Shown one piece after another: positions 1 through 9,523 of a DNA stretch of 64,000 bases (position 1 is the stretch's first letter; each line of letters opens with the position of its first letter). A model generated the notes under the pieces. It was not told the DNA's origin and searched no databases. It saw only the letters and a program-made list of their open reading frames with translations. The stretch comes from Leifsonia sp. NPDC080035 (GTDB taxonomy: Bacteria; Actinomycetota; Actinomycetes; Actinomycetales; Microbacteriaceae): contig NZ_CP157390.1 of the NCBI RefSeq assembly GCF_040050925.1, forward strand, positions 868,001 to 932,000, written 5' to 3'. The translations under genes and the position numbers were made by a program.

Positions 1-161
1 AGGTCGCCGTGAGCGACTTCACCGGCACCCTCAAGGCCGGGGCGTCCCGCGATGCGGCCTACGCGTTCCAGCTCCCGAAGGGCACGGACACCGCCACCCT
101 GTACGTCGACATCGACGGGGCGCACACCCCGGCGACCTTCACGGGCTCCATCCCGCGATGA
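1..161 (+). CDS. C-terminal end of a truncated unknown protein
   Basis: Only the last 52 codons lie in the window, read from base 3 to the TGA at 159-161. The visible tail is rich in A, G, T and D and ends GSIPR; it has no membrane segment and no motif I recognise. The stop overlaps the start of the next gene in an ATGA junction, so the two are translationally coupled and this gene belongs to the same polysaccharide operon. The alternating hydrophobic and polar pattern would fit the end of a secreted beta-rich domain, which is inference. Confidence 0.6.
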   Translation, partial: VAVSDFTGTLKAGASRDAAYAFQLPKGTDTATLYVDIDGAHTPATFTGSIPR

Positions 162-1459
162 CCACCGCGCGCGCCCGGTCCGCCCACGCCGCGACCTCCC
201 GCATCGGGGGTCGCGCGGTGGGTGCCGTGTGCGCCCAGGGATCGCAGGCGCTCGCGAGCCTCGCCCTCCAGGTGCTCGCGGCCCGCGCGCTCGGCATCGA
301 GGGTCTGGGCGCGTTCGCCCTCCTCTACGGTGTCATCGTCTTCCTGACCGGCTTCTCCACCGGCTTCGTCGGCGACTCGCTGACCGTGCTCGATCGGGGC
401 GCTCGGCGGGTCCGGTCCGCCCTGCAGGGCTGGGCGCTGATCATCGCGGTCGGCAGCGCGTCCGCCGCGGCGGTCGTCCTGGCGGCGACCGGGTTCGTGT
501 CGGCGACCGACGCCGCGCTGTTCGCGGTCGCGGCGGTCGTCTTCCTTCTCGAGGACGTGATCCGGCGCACGCTGATGGCAGTCATGCGGTTCTGGAAGAT
601 CGTCGCGACCGACCTCACCTCGCTGGCGGTGTCCGTCCTGGTCCTCGGCGTCATCGCCGGGATGCGACCGCTCACGCTCGGCGACTTCCTCGCCGCGCTC
701 GCCCTCGGTCAGTTCGCCGCGCTCGCGGCCGGCGCCGCGTTGCTGCCGCGCAGCGAGCGGAGGCTCGTCGCACTGGTCGGCGGCGGGTACGCCGCGGTCG
801 CGCGCTATGGTGTCTGGCGGGCGGCGCAGCAGGCGGTCCGGCCGGGCCTTCTCGCCGCGACCAGGACGCTCGTGTTCGCCGTCATCGGGCTCGCGGCGAC
901 CGGGCAGCTGGAGGCGGCGCGCATCTACGCGTCGCCGACGCTGCTCTTCATCGGCGGCCTCTCGTCCTTCCTGTTCGCCTCCTTCGCCCTCGCCAAGGAG
1001 GAGGACCTTCGGGCCCTCCGCCGCCGGGCGGACACGGGGGTCGTCGCGCTGTTCGCGGCGACGATCCTCATCGGCGGCGTCTCCATCCTGCTCATCCCCT
1101 GGATCGGTGCTCTCGTCACCGGTCACGCGCTCGATCTGCCGACCGTCATCGCGTGGATGATCTATGCCGGGTCGGTCGCCGCGGTCACGCCCTACGGGGC
1201 GCTCGCCGCCGTGCGGGGACGGCAGGTGGGCGTCTTCGTCGTCCGCCTCTCGGACTCCCTGGTCTCCCTCGCACTCGCCGCCCTGTCCCTCTGGGCGGGC
1301 GGCGCCCTCTGGACTGTGCCCATCGCCCTCGCCGTCGGCTCCATCGCCGGCGGCGCGGTGATCCGCCTGGTCCTCCTCCGCACCACCGCACCACCACGAC
1401 GCGTCGACGCTCCCGAGCCGGCACTCGTCTCGCAGGGCCGCCTCGGCGCCAGCTCCTAA
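158..1459 (+). CDS. polysaccharide flippase-like membrane protein (Wzx/MATE-type)
   Basis: A protein of 433 residues made almost entirely of hydrophobic segments (I estimate 12 or more) separated by short Arg-rich loops, the layout of the Wzx/MurJ/MATE lipid-linked oligosaccharide exporters. It opens with a short basic stretch and a first membrane segment at about residues 25-50. Expected role: flipping undecaprenyl-linked repeat units across the membrane for the polymerase encoded at 7952-9253. The ATG overlaps the upstream stop (ATGA), supporting this start and coupling. No catalytic motif is expected in this family, so the assignment rests on topology and neighbours. The C-terminal 30 residues are basic and probably cytoplasmic. 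Confidence 0.72.
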   Translation: MTTARARSAHAATSRIGGRAVGAVCAQGSQALASLALQVLAARALGIEGLGAFALLYGVIVFLTGFSTGFVGDSLTVLDRGARRVRSALQGWALIIAVGSASAAAVVLAATGFVSATDAALFAVAAVVFLLEDVIRRTLMAVMRFWKIVATDLTSLAVSVLVLGVIAGMRPLTLGDFLAALALGQFAALAAGAALLPRSERRLVALVGGGYAAVARYGVWRAAQQAVRPGLLAATRTLVFAVIGLAATGQLEAARIYASPTLLFIGGLSSFLFASFALAKEEDLRALRRRADTGVVALFAATILIGGVSILLIPWIGALVTGHALDLPTVIAWMIYAGSVAAVTPYGALAAVRGRQVGVFVVRLSDSLVSLALAALSLWAGGALWTVPIALAVGSIAGGAVIRLVLLRTTAPPRRVDAPEPALVSQGRLGASS

Positions 1460-1493
1460 CCCCTAGCACCCATCCCGACAGGAGTCAGACATC

Positions 1494-4400
1494 ATGTTCG
1501 CTTCAACCCTCACCCGGAGGTTGACAACAGTCGCGAGCACCGTAGCCGCGACCGTTCTCATCGCCGCCGGGCTCAGCGTCGCCACGGCGACGGCGGCCTC
1601 CGCCGACACCGGTTCCGCGGCGTCGACACTGCCGCAGACCGTCAGCGCTGACGTTCTGCCCACCCCGCAGATCAACGGCGTGGTGTGGAACGTGGCCGTC
1701 GTCGGCAACACCGCGTACGCGGTCGGCAGCTTCACCAAGGCGCGGCCCTCCGGCGCGGCCGCCGGCGTGAACGAGGTGACCCGCAACAACGCGATGGCGT
1801 TCAACGTGACGACGGGCGCCATCCTGCCGTGGGATCCGAACCTCAGCGCGCAGGGCCGCAGCGTCAAGGCGTCGCCCGACAAGACCAAGCTCTACGTCGG
1901 CGGCGACTTCAACACCGTCGGCGGGATCGCTCAGAGCAAGATCGTCGCGTTCGATCTGCCCTCCGGCAACCGCGACCCGAACTTCAAGCCTCCGGCGAGC
2001 GGCGCCATCGTCGGCATCGCGGTCTCCAACACGACCGTGTACGCCGGCGGCTCGTTCAGCTCGGCGGGCGGGCAGACCAGGACCAACCTGGCCGCGTTCA
2101 GCCGCACGAACGGCGCGCTCCTCCCGTGGGCGCCGACCGCGGACGACATCGTGGAGGCGCTGGCGGTCACGCCGGACAGCTCCCGGGTCATCGTCGGCGG
2201 CCGGTTCCAGAACATGAACGGCGCCGGCATCGTCGGCATCGGCGCGGTGGACGGCGCGACCGGCGCGACGCAGACCTGGACGAGCCGGCCCATCCCGACC
2301 GCGCAGGGCAGCAACCGCTCGTGGACGACGGACCTGCTGATCAAGGACGGCGTCGTCTACGGCAGCGCGGACGGCGAGGGCGGCCACTGGTTCGACGGCC
2401 GGTTCGCGGCGAACCTGAGCAACGGCGACCTCATCTGGCTCGACAACTGCTACGGCGCTACCTACGGCGTGCAGGTGATGGGCCAGGTCGCCTACTACGT
2501 CGACCACTCGCACGACTGCACCTCGGTCAACACCTTCCCGCAGCAGAACCCGACCGTCTGGAAGCGCGCGATCGCGAACACGATCTACGCGACCGGCAAC
2601 GACCAGACGCCTCCCGGTGCGAACTCGAACTACTCCGGGCAGCCGATCCCGACCCAGCTCAACTGGTACCCGAGCGTGAACACCGGAAGCTACACCGGCA
2701 TCTTCCAGGGCGGTTGGTCGCTCGGCACGGACGGAAACTACCTGGTGATGGGCGGCGAGTTCACGAGCATCGACGGGACGGCCCAGCAGGGCCTGGCCAC
2801 CTTCGCCACGCGCAACGTGGCTCCGAACAAGAAGGGCCCGCAGTACACGACCTCGCTCAAGCCGAGCGTGCTGTCGCTGTCGAACGGCACCGCTCGCGTC
2901 GCGTTCACCGGCACGGCCGACGTCGACGACGCGACGCTCACCTACCAGGTGCTGCGCGACAACAGCCTGACGCCGATCTACTCCACCGACCAGCTCTCGC
3001 AGTGGTGGTCGCTGCCGCAACTCGGCTACATCGACTCGGGACTGGCGCCGGGAAGCACGCACACCTACCGCATCCAGGTGAAGGACCCGTGGGGCAACAG
3101 CACGATCGGCCCGCGCTCCGACCCGGTGACGGTCTCGTCGGCGGCGCCGAGCTCGTACTCCCAGCTGATCAGCGCTGACGGCGCGTCGACGCTCTGGCCC
3201 CTCAACGAGCCGAGCGGCACCAACGTCTACGACAACGTCGGCTTCACCGATGCGACGGCGGGCTCGACGGTGGGCCGCGGCGACACCGGGCCGGTCAGCG
3301 GTGTGACCGCGTCGACCTTCGACGGATCGTCGAACGGCACCACCTACACCCGGTCCGCGATCACCGGCCCGAACGTCTTCACCCTGGAGACCTGGTTCAA
3401 GACCACCAGCACCAGCGGCGGGAAGATCATCGGCTTCGGCGACCAGCAGACCGGCAGCTCGAGCAGCTACGACCGCCATGTCTACATGGACGGCTCGGGA
3501 CGCGTCACCTTCGGCGTCTACCCGGGCGGTGTGGTCACCCTCACGAGCAAGCCGGGCTACAACGACGGTCAGTGGCACCTCGCCACGGCGACCCTCGGCC
3601 CCGACGGCATGAAGCTGTACCTCGACGGCGTCCGCGCCGGCAGCCGGACGGATGTCACGAGCGCACAGGGCTACTCCGGCTACTGGCGACTCGGCGGCGA
3701 CAACCTGAACGGCTGGCCGAACACGGGATCGAACCAGTACTTCACCGGCTCCATCGGCGAGGTCGCGATCTACCCGTCGGTGCTCTCCGCGACCGCGGTG
3801 CTGAACCACTACACCGCGACGGGGCGCACCTCCTCCGTCCCGTCGGCGCCCTCCGACTCCTACGGGAAGCTGGTCTACCAGGACAGCCCCGACCTCTACT
3901 GGCGTCTGGATGACACCAGCGGCTCGGCCGCCAAGGACTCCGGTGTGACCGGCAATGACGGCGTCATCAGCGGCACCGTCACCCGAAACCAGAGCGGAGC
4001 GCTCGCCGGCGGCATCGGCAAGTCCTACGCCTTCGACGGGTCGAGCGGCATGGTCGCCTCCAGCGCATCGGCCTCCAACCCGCTGAACTACACGGAGGAG
4101 ATCTGGTTCAACACCACAACGACGGTCGGCGGCAAGCTGATCGGCTTCGGCAACGCCCAGTCCGGGCTGTCGAGCAACTACGACCGGCACATCTACATGC
4201 AGGACAACGGGCAGCTGGCGTTCGGCGTGTGGACGGGTCAGACGAACCTCGCCATCAGCCCCAACTCCTACAACGACGGAGCCTGGCACCAGGCGGTGGC
4301 CACCCAGTCCTCGGACGGCCTCAAGCTGTACGTGGACGGCCAGCTCGTCGCAACCAACGCCCAGACCAGCGCCCAGGACTACTCGGGGTACTGGCGGATC

Positions 4401-5957
4401 GGCGGCGACAACACCTGGGGCTCGTCGAGCGCGTGGTTCAACGGCAAGCTGGATGAGGCCGCGGTCTACCCGACGGCGCTCTCGGCATCCCGCATCCTGG
4501 CGCACTACCAGGCCGGCGCGGGCGTCGTCGCGAACCAGCCGCCGACGGCCGCCTTCACCTCCACGTCGTCGGCCCTGACCGCATCGTTCGACGGGACCGC
4601 ATCCAGCGACCCCGACGGCACCGTCGCCTCCTACGCCTGGAACTTCGGTGACGGCGCGACCGGCACCGGGGCGACCCCGAGTCACACCTACGCCGCAGGC
4701 GGCACCTACACGGTCTCGCTCGTGGTCACGGACGACAAGGGAGCGCAGAGCGCTGCGGTGACCAAGCAGGTCACGGTCACTCCGCCGAACCAGGCCCCGA
4801 CCGCCGCGTTCTCGGTGAGCGCGTCCAACCTGACCGCGAACGTCGACGGGACCGCATCCAGCGACCCCGACGGCACCGTCGCCTCCTACGCCTGGAACTT
4901 CGGCGACGGGGCGACCGGCACGGGCGCCACCACCAGCCACGCATACGCTGCGGCCGGCACGTACACGGTCACGCTCGTGGTCACGGACGACAAGGGCGCC
5001 TCGAGCTCCCCCGTCGCCCACCAGGTCACGGTCAGCGCACCCGCGAACGTGCCCCCGACCGCCTCCTTCTCCTCCACCAGCTCCGGGCTGACCGCATCGT
5101 TCGACGGGAGCGGCTCGTCCGACTCCGACGGCACGATCACCGGCTACGCCTGGGACTACGGGGACGGGGCGACAGGGACGGGCGCCACGTCCAGCCACAC
5201 CTACGCCGCGGCGGGGAACTACAGCGTGAAGCTGACGGTCACCGACAACGGCGGGGCGACCGCCTCCGCGACGAACAGCGTCACGGTGACCGCGGTCACC
5301 CCGCCCGCGACCCTCGCCCAGGACGCCTTCGGGCGCACGGTGGCGACGGGCTGGGGCACGGCCGACGCGGGCGGTGCGTGGACGACGAGCGGGTCCTCCG
5401 CCAACTTCTCGGTCGCCGGCGGTGTCGGCAACCAGCGGATGTCCGGCGCGGGATCCGGTCCGTCGATCTACCTGAGCTCGGTGAGCTCGACCGACACGCA
5501 GGTGACGGCGAGCGTCGGCCTCGACAAGGCGCCGACCGGCGGCGGCGTGACGACCTCGGTCATCGCGCGCGGCGTCGGGACGCAGGGCGACTACCGCGCC
5601 AAGGTGATGTTCCTCGCCAACGGCACAGTCTCGCTCGGCCTCACCCGGACCGACTCGACCGGTGCCCAGACGGCCATCGCCGCCGACCAGGTGATCTCCG
5701 GACTGACCTACGCGGTCGGCGACCGGCTGAACATCAAGGTCCAGGTGTACGGCACGTCACCGACCACGGTGAACGCCCGCGTCTGGAAGGTCGGCACCAC
5801 CGAGCCCTCCACCTGGCAGCGGACGGCGACCGACTCGACAGCCGCCCTGCAGGCAGCCGGCCGGATCGGCCTCTTCGCCTACCTGTCCGGGTCGTCCACC
5901 AACGCGCCGGTCGTGGCGAGCTGGGACGACCTGGTCGCCACCAAGACCGGCAACTGA
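1494..5957 (+). CDS. giant secreted protein: beta-propeller, two LamG, three PKD, C-terminal shared domain
   Basis: A surface protein of 1487 residues. Residues 1-38 form a Sec signal peptide (basic start, hydrophobic core, cleavage after ASA). Residues about 45-440 hold repeats of the type 'YVGGDF..VGG', as in DUF5122/delta-60 propellers. A fibronectin-like segment (about 455-555) follows, then two LamG/concanavalin-like domains (about 560-780 and 790-1008), each with 'W.L.......D' and 'GKLIGFG/GKIIGFG' blocks, then three PKD domains (1014-1099, 1099-1185, 1185-1272; 'Y.W..GDG..GTG'). The last 210 residues resemble the N-terminal domain of the beta-helix protein at 9524-12163. I see no LPXTG or C-terminal membrane anchor, so it is probably released or held non-covalently. 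A good AGGAG lies 7 bases before ATG. Likely role: adhesion or binding of the exopolysaccharide made by the locus. No catalytic residues recognised. Confidence 0.85.
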   Translation: MFASTLTRRLTTVASTVAATVLIAAGLSVATATAASADTGSAASTLPQTVSADVLPTPQINGVVWNVAVVGNTAYAVGSFTKARPSGAAAGVNEVTRNNAMAFNVTTGAILPWDPNLSAQGRSVKASPDKTKLYVGGDFNTVGGIAQSKIVAFDLPSGNRDPNFKPPASGAIVGIAVSNTTVYAGGSFSSAGGQTRTNLAAFSRTNGALLPWAPTADDIVEALAVTPDSSRVIVGGRFQNMNGAGIVGIGAVDGATGATQTWTSRPIPTAQGSNRSWTTDLLIKDGVVYGSADGEGGHWFDGRFAANLSNGDLIWLDNCYGATYGVQVMGQVAYYVDHSHDCTSVNTFPQQNPTVWKRAIANTIYATGNDQTPPGANSNYSGQPIPTQLNWYPSVNTGSYTGIFQGGWSLGTDGNYLVMGGEFTSIDGTAQQGLATFATRNVAPNKKGPQYTTSLKPSVLSLSNGTARVAFTGTADVDDATLTYQVLRDNSLTPIYSTDQLSQWWSLPQLGYIDSGLAPGSTHTYRIQVKDPWGNSTIGPRSDPVTVSSAAPSSYSQLISADGASTLWPLNEPSGTNVYDNVGFTDATAGSTVGRGDTGPVSGVTASTFDGSSNGTTYTRSAITGPNVFTLETWFKTTSTSGGKIIGFGDQQTGSSSSYDRHVYMDGSGRVTFGVYPGGVVTLTSKPGYNDGQWHLATATLGPDGMKLYLDGVRAGSRTDVTSAQGYSGYWRLGGDNLNGWPNTGSNQYFTGSIGEVAIYPSVLSATAVLNHYTATGRTSSVPSAPSDSYGKLVYQDSPDLYWRLDDTSGSAAKDSGVTGNDGVISGTVTRNQSGALAGGIGKSYAFDGSSGMVASSASASNPLNYTEEIWFNTTTTVGGKLIGFGNAQSGLSSNYDRHIYMQDNGQLAFGVWTGQTNLAISPNSYNDGAWHQAVATQSSDGLKLYVDGQLVATNAQTSAQDYSGYWRIGGDNTWGSSSAWFNGKLDEAAVYPTALSASRILAHYQAGAGVVANQPPTAAFTSTSSALTASFDGTASSDPDGTVASYAWNFGDGATGTGATPSHTYAAGGTYTVSLVVTDDKGAQSAAVTKQVTVTPPNQAPTAAFSVSASNLTANVDGTASSDPDGTVASYAWNFGDGATGTGATTSHAYAAAGTYTVTLVVTDDKGASSSPVAHQVTVSAPANVPPTASFSSTSSGLTASFDGSGSSDSDGTITGYAWDYGDGATGTGATSSHTYAAAGNYSVKLTVTDNGGATASATNSVTVTAVTPPATLAQDAFGRTVATGWGTADAGGAWTTSGSSANFSVAGGVGNQRMSGAGSGPSIYLSSVSSTDTQVTASVGLDKAPTGGGVTTSVIARGVGTQGDYRAKVMFLANGTVSLGLTRTDSTGAQTAIAADQVISGLTYAVGDRLNIKVQVYGTSPTTVNARVWKVGTTEPSTWQRTATDSTAALQAAGRIGLFAYLSGSSTNAPVVASWDDLVATKTGN
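4588..4903 (+). repeat. 61-bp perfect direct repeat inside the PKD domains
   Basis: Bases 4588-4648 and 4843-4903 are identical, exactly 255 bases (85 codons) apart, encoding the core of PKD 1 and PKD 2 ('DGTASSDPDGTVASYAWNFG'). The third PKD differs at several positions. Identity at the base level shows recent duplication or gene conversion. Confidence 0.85.
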
Positions 5958-5984
5958 ACACGAGGACACGGGGAGCTCGGACCA

Positions 5985-7202
5985 ATGAGACACCAAGCCA
6001 GCGGTAACGCGGACCGGCTGCGGATCGCGATGATCGGCACTCGCGGCGTGCCCGCTTCCTATGGTGGCTTCGAGACGGCGGTCGATGAGATCGGCCGCCG
6101 CCTCGCGGCCCGCGGGCACGAGATCACCGTGTACTGCAGGAACCAGACCGGCGAGAAGCGGGACGAGTATCTGGGCATGCGCCTGGTGTACCGGCCCGCC
6201 CTGCGCCGGAAGTCCCTGGAGACGCTCAGCCACACCGCCCTGTCGGTGACCCACGCGCTGGGTAACCGACCGGACGCGGCGTTCGTCTTCAACGCCGCCA
6301 ACGCACCGTTCGTGCCGCTGCTGCACACCCGGCGCATCCCGACCGCCGTGCACGTCGACGGGCTGGAGTGGATGCGCGGCAAGTGGGGCAGGGTCGGCCG
6401 GCAGTACTACCGGGCGGCCGAGTCGATCGCCGTGCGCAGCGCCGATGCTCTCATCGCCGACGCGCAGGGCATCGCCGACTACTACTCCGACGAATTCGGA
6501 GTGCCGACCGAGCTGCTCACCTACGGCGCGCCCATCCAGCGCACCCCCGGCCGGGACCGGCTCGCCGAGCTCGGCCTGGAGCCGCGCGGCTACCACCTCG
6601 TGGTGGCGCGGTTCGAGCCGGAGAACCACGTGGACATGATCGTCGAGGGCTACAGCATGAGCGACGCCCGGCTGCCCCTGGTGGTCGTCGGCACGGCGCC
6701 GTACTCGGCGGAGTACACGAACGCGATCGAGCGGATGGCGTCGGTCGACGACCGTGTCCGGCTCCTCGGCGGCGTCTGGGATCAGGAGCTGCTCGACCAG
6801 CTCTACGCGAACGCGCTGTCCTACCTGCACGGCCACTCGGTCGGCGGGACCAACCCGTCGCTGCTGAGGGCGATGGGGGCCGGAACGTCGGTGACGGCGT
6901 TCGACGTGGTCTTCAACCGGGAGGTGCTCGGCGACGACGGGCGCTACTTCCGGGACGAGGACGAGGCCGGCCGCGCGATCCTCGCGTCAGAGGCCTCCGC
7001 GGAGCAGGCCGTCGCCGCCGGCGAGCGCCTGCGCGACCGGGCGGAGGAGCGCTACAACTGGGATGCCGTCGCCTCGGGCTACGAGGCGCTCGCCCGCAGG
7101 CTCGCGGCCCGTTCGACGGTGCGGTCCAAGCGCGCCAGGCGCACCGAGAACTCCGCGTGGACCCCCGCCATGACCTCGGTGGAGGTGGCCGACCGTGTCT
7201 GA
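5985..7202 (+). CDS. glycosyltransferase, DUF1972/GT4 type
   Basis: A protein of 405 residues with the N-terminal signature 'IGTRGVPASYGGFET' (about residues 15-29), typical of DUF1972 rhamnosyltransferase-like GT4 enzymes, and a GT-B C-terminal half with 'LVVARFEPENH' and 'GHSVGGTNPSLLRAMG' (about 205-300), the acceptor and nucleotide-sugar binding regions. Such enzymes add a sugar to a lipid-linked intermediate on the cytoplasmic face. The gene follows the big secreted protein by 27 bases with a GGGGAG Shine-Dalgarno, and its stop overlaps the next start by 8 bases, so it is in the same operon. The sugar specificity cannot be read from sequence. The last 30 residues are basic and disordered-looking. 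Confidence 0.88.
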   Translation: MRHQASGNADRLRIAMIGTRGVPASYGGFETAVDEIGRRLAARGHEITVYCRNQTGEKRDEYLGMRLVYRPALRRKSLETLSHTALSVTHALGNRPDAAFVFNAANAPFVPLLHTRRIPTAVHVDGLEWMRGKWGRVGRQYYRAAESIAVRSADALIADAQGIADYYSDEFGVPTELLTYGAPIQRTPGRDRLAELGLEPRGYHLVVARFEPENHVDMIVEGYSMSDARLPLVVVGTAPYSAEYTNAIERMASVDDRVRLLGGVWDQELLDQLYANALSYLHGHSVGGTNPSLLRAMGAGTSVTAFDVVFNREVLGDDGRYFRDEDEAGRAILASEASAEQAVAAGERLRDRAEERYNWDAVASGYEALARRLAARSTVRSKRARRTENSAWTPAMTSVEVADRV

Positions 7203-7959
7203 GACCGTCCATCCCGCGACGCTCGGCGGCCCCGAGCGCAAGAGCGTCTCCGCCGCACTCGAATCGCTGCGGAAGGCGCAGAAGCCGTCCGCGGGCGCTC
7301 CGGCGTATTCCCGGTTCGTCAACCGCCCGCTCGGCAGGATGATCGCGGCCGTCGCATTCGTGATCGGGCTGACACCGAACCAGGTGACGGCGATCAGCGC
7401 CGCCTTCACCCTGGCCGGGATCGCCGTGATCGCCGCCGCGCCGCCGATGATCGTGACCGGGATCGCCGCGGCGCTGCTCCTCGTCGTCGGCTACGCCTTC
7501 GACGCGGCGGACGGCCAGCTCGCGCGCCTGCGCGGCGGCGGCTCACTCGCCGGCGAGTGGCTCGATCACGTCGTCGACGCGTTCAAGGCGAGCCTCCTGC
7601 ACGCCGCCGTCCTTGTCAGCTGGTTCCGCTTCGGCCCGGTCGACGGCGGGATGCTGCTCGTCCCGCTCGGCTTCATGGTCGTCTCGGCTGTGTTCTTCTT
7701 CTGCATGATCCTGACCGACCAGCTACGGCGGCTGCATCGGGGCTCCTCGGCGATGATCCTGCAGCGGTCGGGGCCGACCAGCGCCCTCTATGCGCTGGCG
7801 GTCGTCCCCGCGGACTACGGCCTGCTGTGCGTGGTCTTCCTGCTCTTCGGCCTGCCCGTCGTGTTCGCGGTGCTGTACACCGCCCTCTTCGCCGCCAACG
7901 TGCTCGTGCTGCTGGTGTGCCTCGTGCGCTGGTTCCGGGCGGTGAGAGCGCTTGACTGA
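7195..7959 (+). CDS. CDP-alcohol phosphotransferase family membrane enzyme
   Basis: A protein of 254 residues carrying a complete CDP-alcohol phosphotransferase signature DG-x2-AR-x8-G-x3-D-x3-D from D106 to D128, the residues that bind the two metal ions and the CDP diphosphate. Five or six membrane segments surround it, consistent with the family. It transfers a phosphoalcohol from a CDP-activated donor to an acceptor alcohol. In this context the acceptor could be a phospholipid precursor or a glycan intermediate; the donor could come from the TagD-like enzyme at 15753-16169. GTG start, overlapping the glycosyltransferase stop by 8 bases. An ordinary PgsA/PIS housekeeping role is less likely given the polysaccharide context, but cannot be excluded. 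Confidence 0.85.
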   Translation: MSETVHPATLGGPERKSVSAALESLRKAQKPSAGAPAYSRFVNRPLGRMIAAVAFVIGLTPNQVTAISAAFTLAGIAVIAAAPPMIVTGIAAALLLVVGYAFDAADGQLARLRGGGSLAGEWLDHVVDAFKASLLHAAVLVSWFRFGPVDGGMLLVPLGFMVVSAVFFFCMILTDQLRRLHRGSSAMILQRSGPTSALYALAVVPADYGLLCVVFLLFGLPVVFAVLYTALFAANVLVLLVCLVRWFRAVRALD

Positions 7960-9253
7960 CGTCCGGTCCGCCGCGCTCGCCCGCAACGCGGAGCGGGCCG
8001 CCCCGGTCGCCCCGCGGACGGACGGAGGACGAGGCACCCTCTACGTCGTCTGGCTCCTCCTGCTGGCGAGCATCGTGCCCTGGCGGAGGGACGTCTACTT
8101 CGAGGGAGGTCTCGACCCGGTCGTCGTCGCCAAGGCCGTCATCGGCGTCGCCGCACTCCTGGTCGCGGCCTCTGTCGCGTCCCGGCGGCCCCGATCGCAC
8201 CGCATCGGCCTCGTCTCGGTGGGCTTCCTCGTCCTGTTCGCGTCCGTCGCGATGATCGGGAGCCTGGCATCGGGGAACGGCCTCGCGGCGGGGATCTCGA
8301 CCATCCGGCTCGGGATCGTGGCGGCGACCATCGCGTTCGTCGTCGTGTCGACGGACGCTGAGCGAGTGCTGCGCACGCTGCTGACCTCGATGGCGTGCGT
8401 CGGCCTGCTCGCGACCGTCTCCGGTCTCGGCAGCCTCGCCTCCGGGAGCAGGCTGTCCGGGACGTTCCCGCCACTGAACCCGAACGACATCGCGCTGCTG
8501 TGCGCGGCGCCTGCCATCGGCCTGATGCACGAACTCTTCATCGGGGACGCCCGGTGGAGGCGCGCTCTGCCGCTCTTCGCGCTGCTGGCCGGGATCGTCT
8601 TCGTGACCCAGTCCCGCACCGGCCTTCTCGCGATGCTGGCCGGCTGCCTCGTGGTGCTCCTGCACGCGCGCCGCCTCGCGCCGCGCGCCATGGTCGGCCT
8701 GCTGGTGATGGCGCCGCTGAGCCTGGTCGCGGTGACGACGACCGGCATCGTCGACTCCCTCGTCCAGCGCGGCGACCCGACGGGTCAGAACCTGCTCACG
8801 CTGAGCGCCCGCACCATCGCATGGAGCGCCGTGCTCTCGACGCCCGACAACACCTGGGCTCGCTGGGTGGGCTCGGGGATGGCGGTGCGCCAGGTGCAGG
8901 TCGCCGGGCAGTACTGGGACAACCAGGTGCTCGACAGCAGCTGGATCTCGGCGCTGGCTCAGGCCGGGGTGATCGGCGTCGTGATCATGGCGGCGTGGGC
9001 GCTGTGCGCGCTCGTCTGGAGCGTGCAGACCCGTGGCCTGCGCTCGATCACCACGCCGCTGCTGGTGTTCGTGTTCATCCGCAGCTTCCTGGAGAACGGC
9101 CTGGTGGACACCAACGTGATGTTCGTGCTGTTCTTCACGGTGGTCCTCCTGCTGGAGGGACGCCGGCTGGATCTGCGCGGCGCCCCTCCAGCGAGCTCCC
9201 CCAACTCCGGAGCCTCGGCCCTCTCCAGCCACGATCTTCCGGAGTTCCGGTGA
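7952..9253 (+). CDS. O-antigen ligase/Wzy-type polymerase-like membrane protein
   Basis: A protein of 433 residues with about ten or more membrane segments and a short soluble loop at about residues 255-330 ('GTGIVDSLVQRGDPTG' to 'QYWDNQVLDSSW'), the arrangement of WaaL/Wzy proteins whose large periplasmic loop carries the active site. It would polymerise exported repeat units or ligate chains outside the membrane. It starts at TTG, overlapping the previous stop by 8 bases, exactly the same overlap as the gene before it, so the start is well supported by coupling. It is the last gene of the forward operon; a large inverted repeat follows at 9442-9497. Sequence conservation in this family is low, so polymerase versus ligase is undecided. 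Confidence 0.75.
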   Translation: MTDVRSAALARNAERAAPVAPRTDGGRGTLYVVWLLLLASIVPWRRDVYFEGGLDPVVVAKAVIGVAALLVAASVASRRPRSHRIGLVSVGFLVLFASVAMIGSLASGNGLAAGISTIRLGIVAATIAFVVVSTDAERVLRTLLTSMACVGLLATVSGLGSLASGSRLSGTFPPLNPNDIALLCAAPAIGLMHELFIGDARWRRALPLFALLAGIVFVTQSRTGLLAMLAGCLVVLLHARRLAPRAMVGLLVMAPLSLVAVTTTGIVDSLVQRGDPTGQNLLTLSARTIAWSAVLSTPDNTWARWVGSGMAVRQVQVAGQYWDNQVLDSSWISALAQAGVIGVVIMAAWALCALVWSVQTRGLRSITTPLLVFVFIRSFLENGLVDTNVMFVLFFTVVLLLEGRRLDLRGAPPASSPNSGASALSSHDLPEFR

Positions 9254-9441
9254 GTTCGGCGGTGTGTCGGGCGATACCTCCGGAGTTGTGAGCAACACAT
9301 CCACCGCACGGTCACCTTCTCGGCACCGCATCCATTCCTCACGGATGTGCGCAGTTCCTCGCGAATGGCATTCATTCGTGGCGAATCGGTAGCGACAACG
9401 GGACGGGGCAGTGGATGGTAACCGCACCTCAGCGGATAGCC

Positions 9442-9497
9442 GATTTGCCCCAAATCGTGGTCATGGACGCTTCGGAGCCACGATTCGGGGCAAATCA
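9442..9497. terminator. large imperfect inverted repeat between convergent genes
   Basis: Two arms of about 20 bases (GATTTGCCCC... at 9442 and its near complement ending at 9497; 18 of 20 pair) flank a loop of about 15 bases. It sits between the ends of the polymerase gene (9253) and the opposing beta-helix gene (9524), so it can terminate from both sides. There is no T-tract. The rest of 9254-9523 shows no gene; it contains small direct repeats of 'TTCCTCACG/TTCCTCGCG' near 9335-9362 and nothing else I can assign. Confidence 0.6.
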
Positions 9498-9523
9498 GGA
9501 GAGCGGGAGGCGGCGGCGACGCG

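Noticed and set aside
1503..5198. A 1231-codon open frame on the minus strand opposite the giant secreted protein
   Set aside because: Its product is Arg/Val/Gly-rich without domains, signal or ribosome site; it mirrors the third-position GC bias of the real gene.
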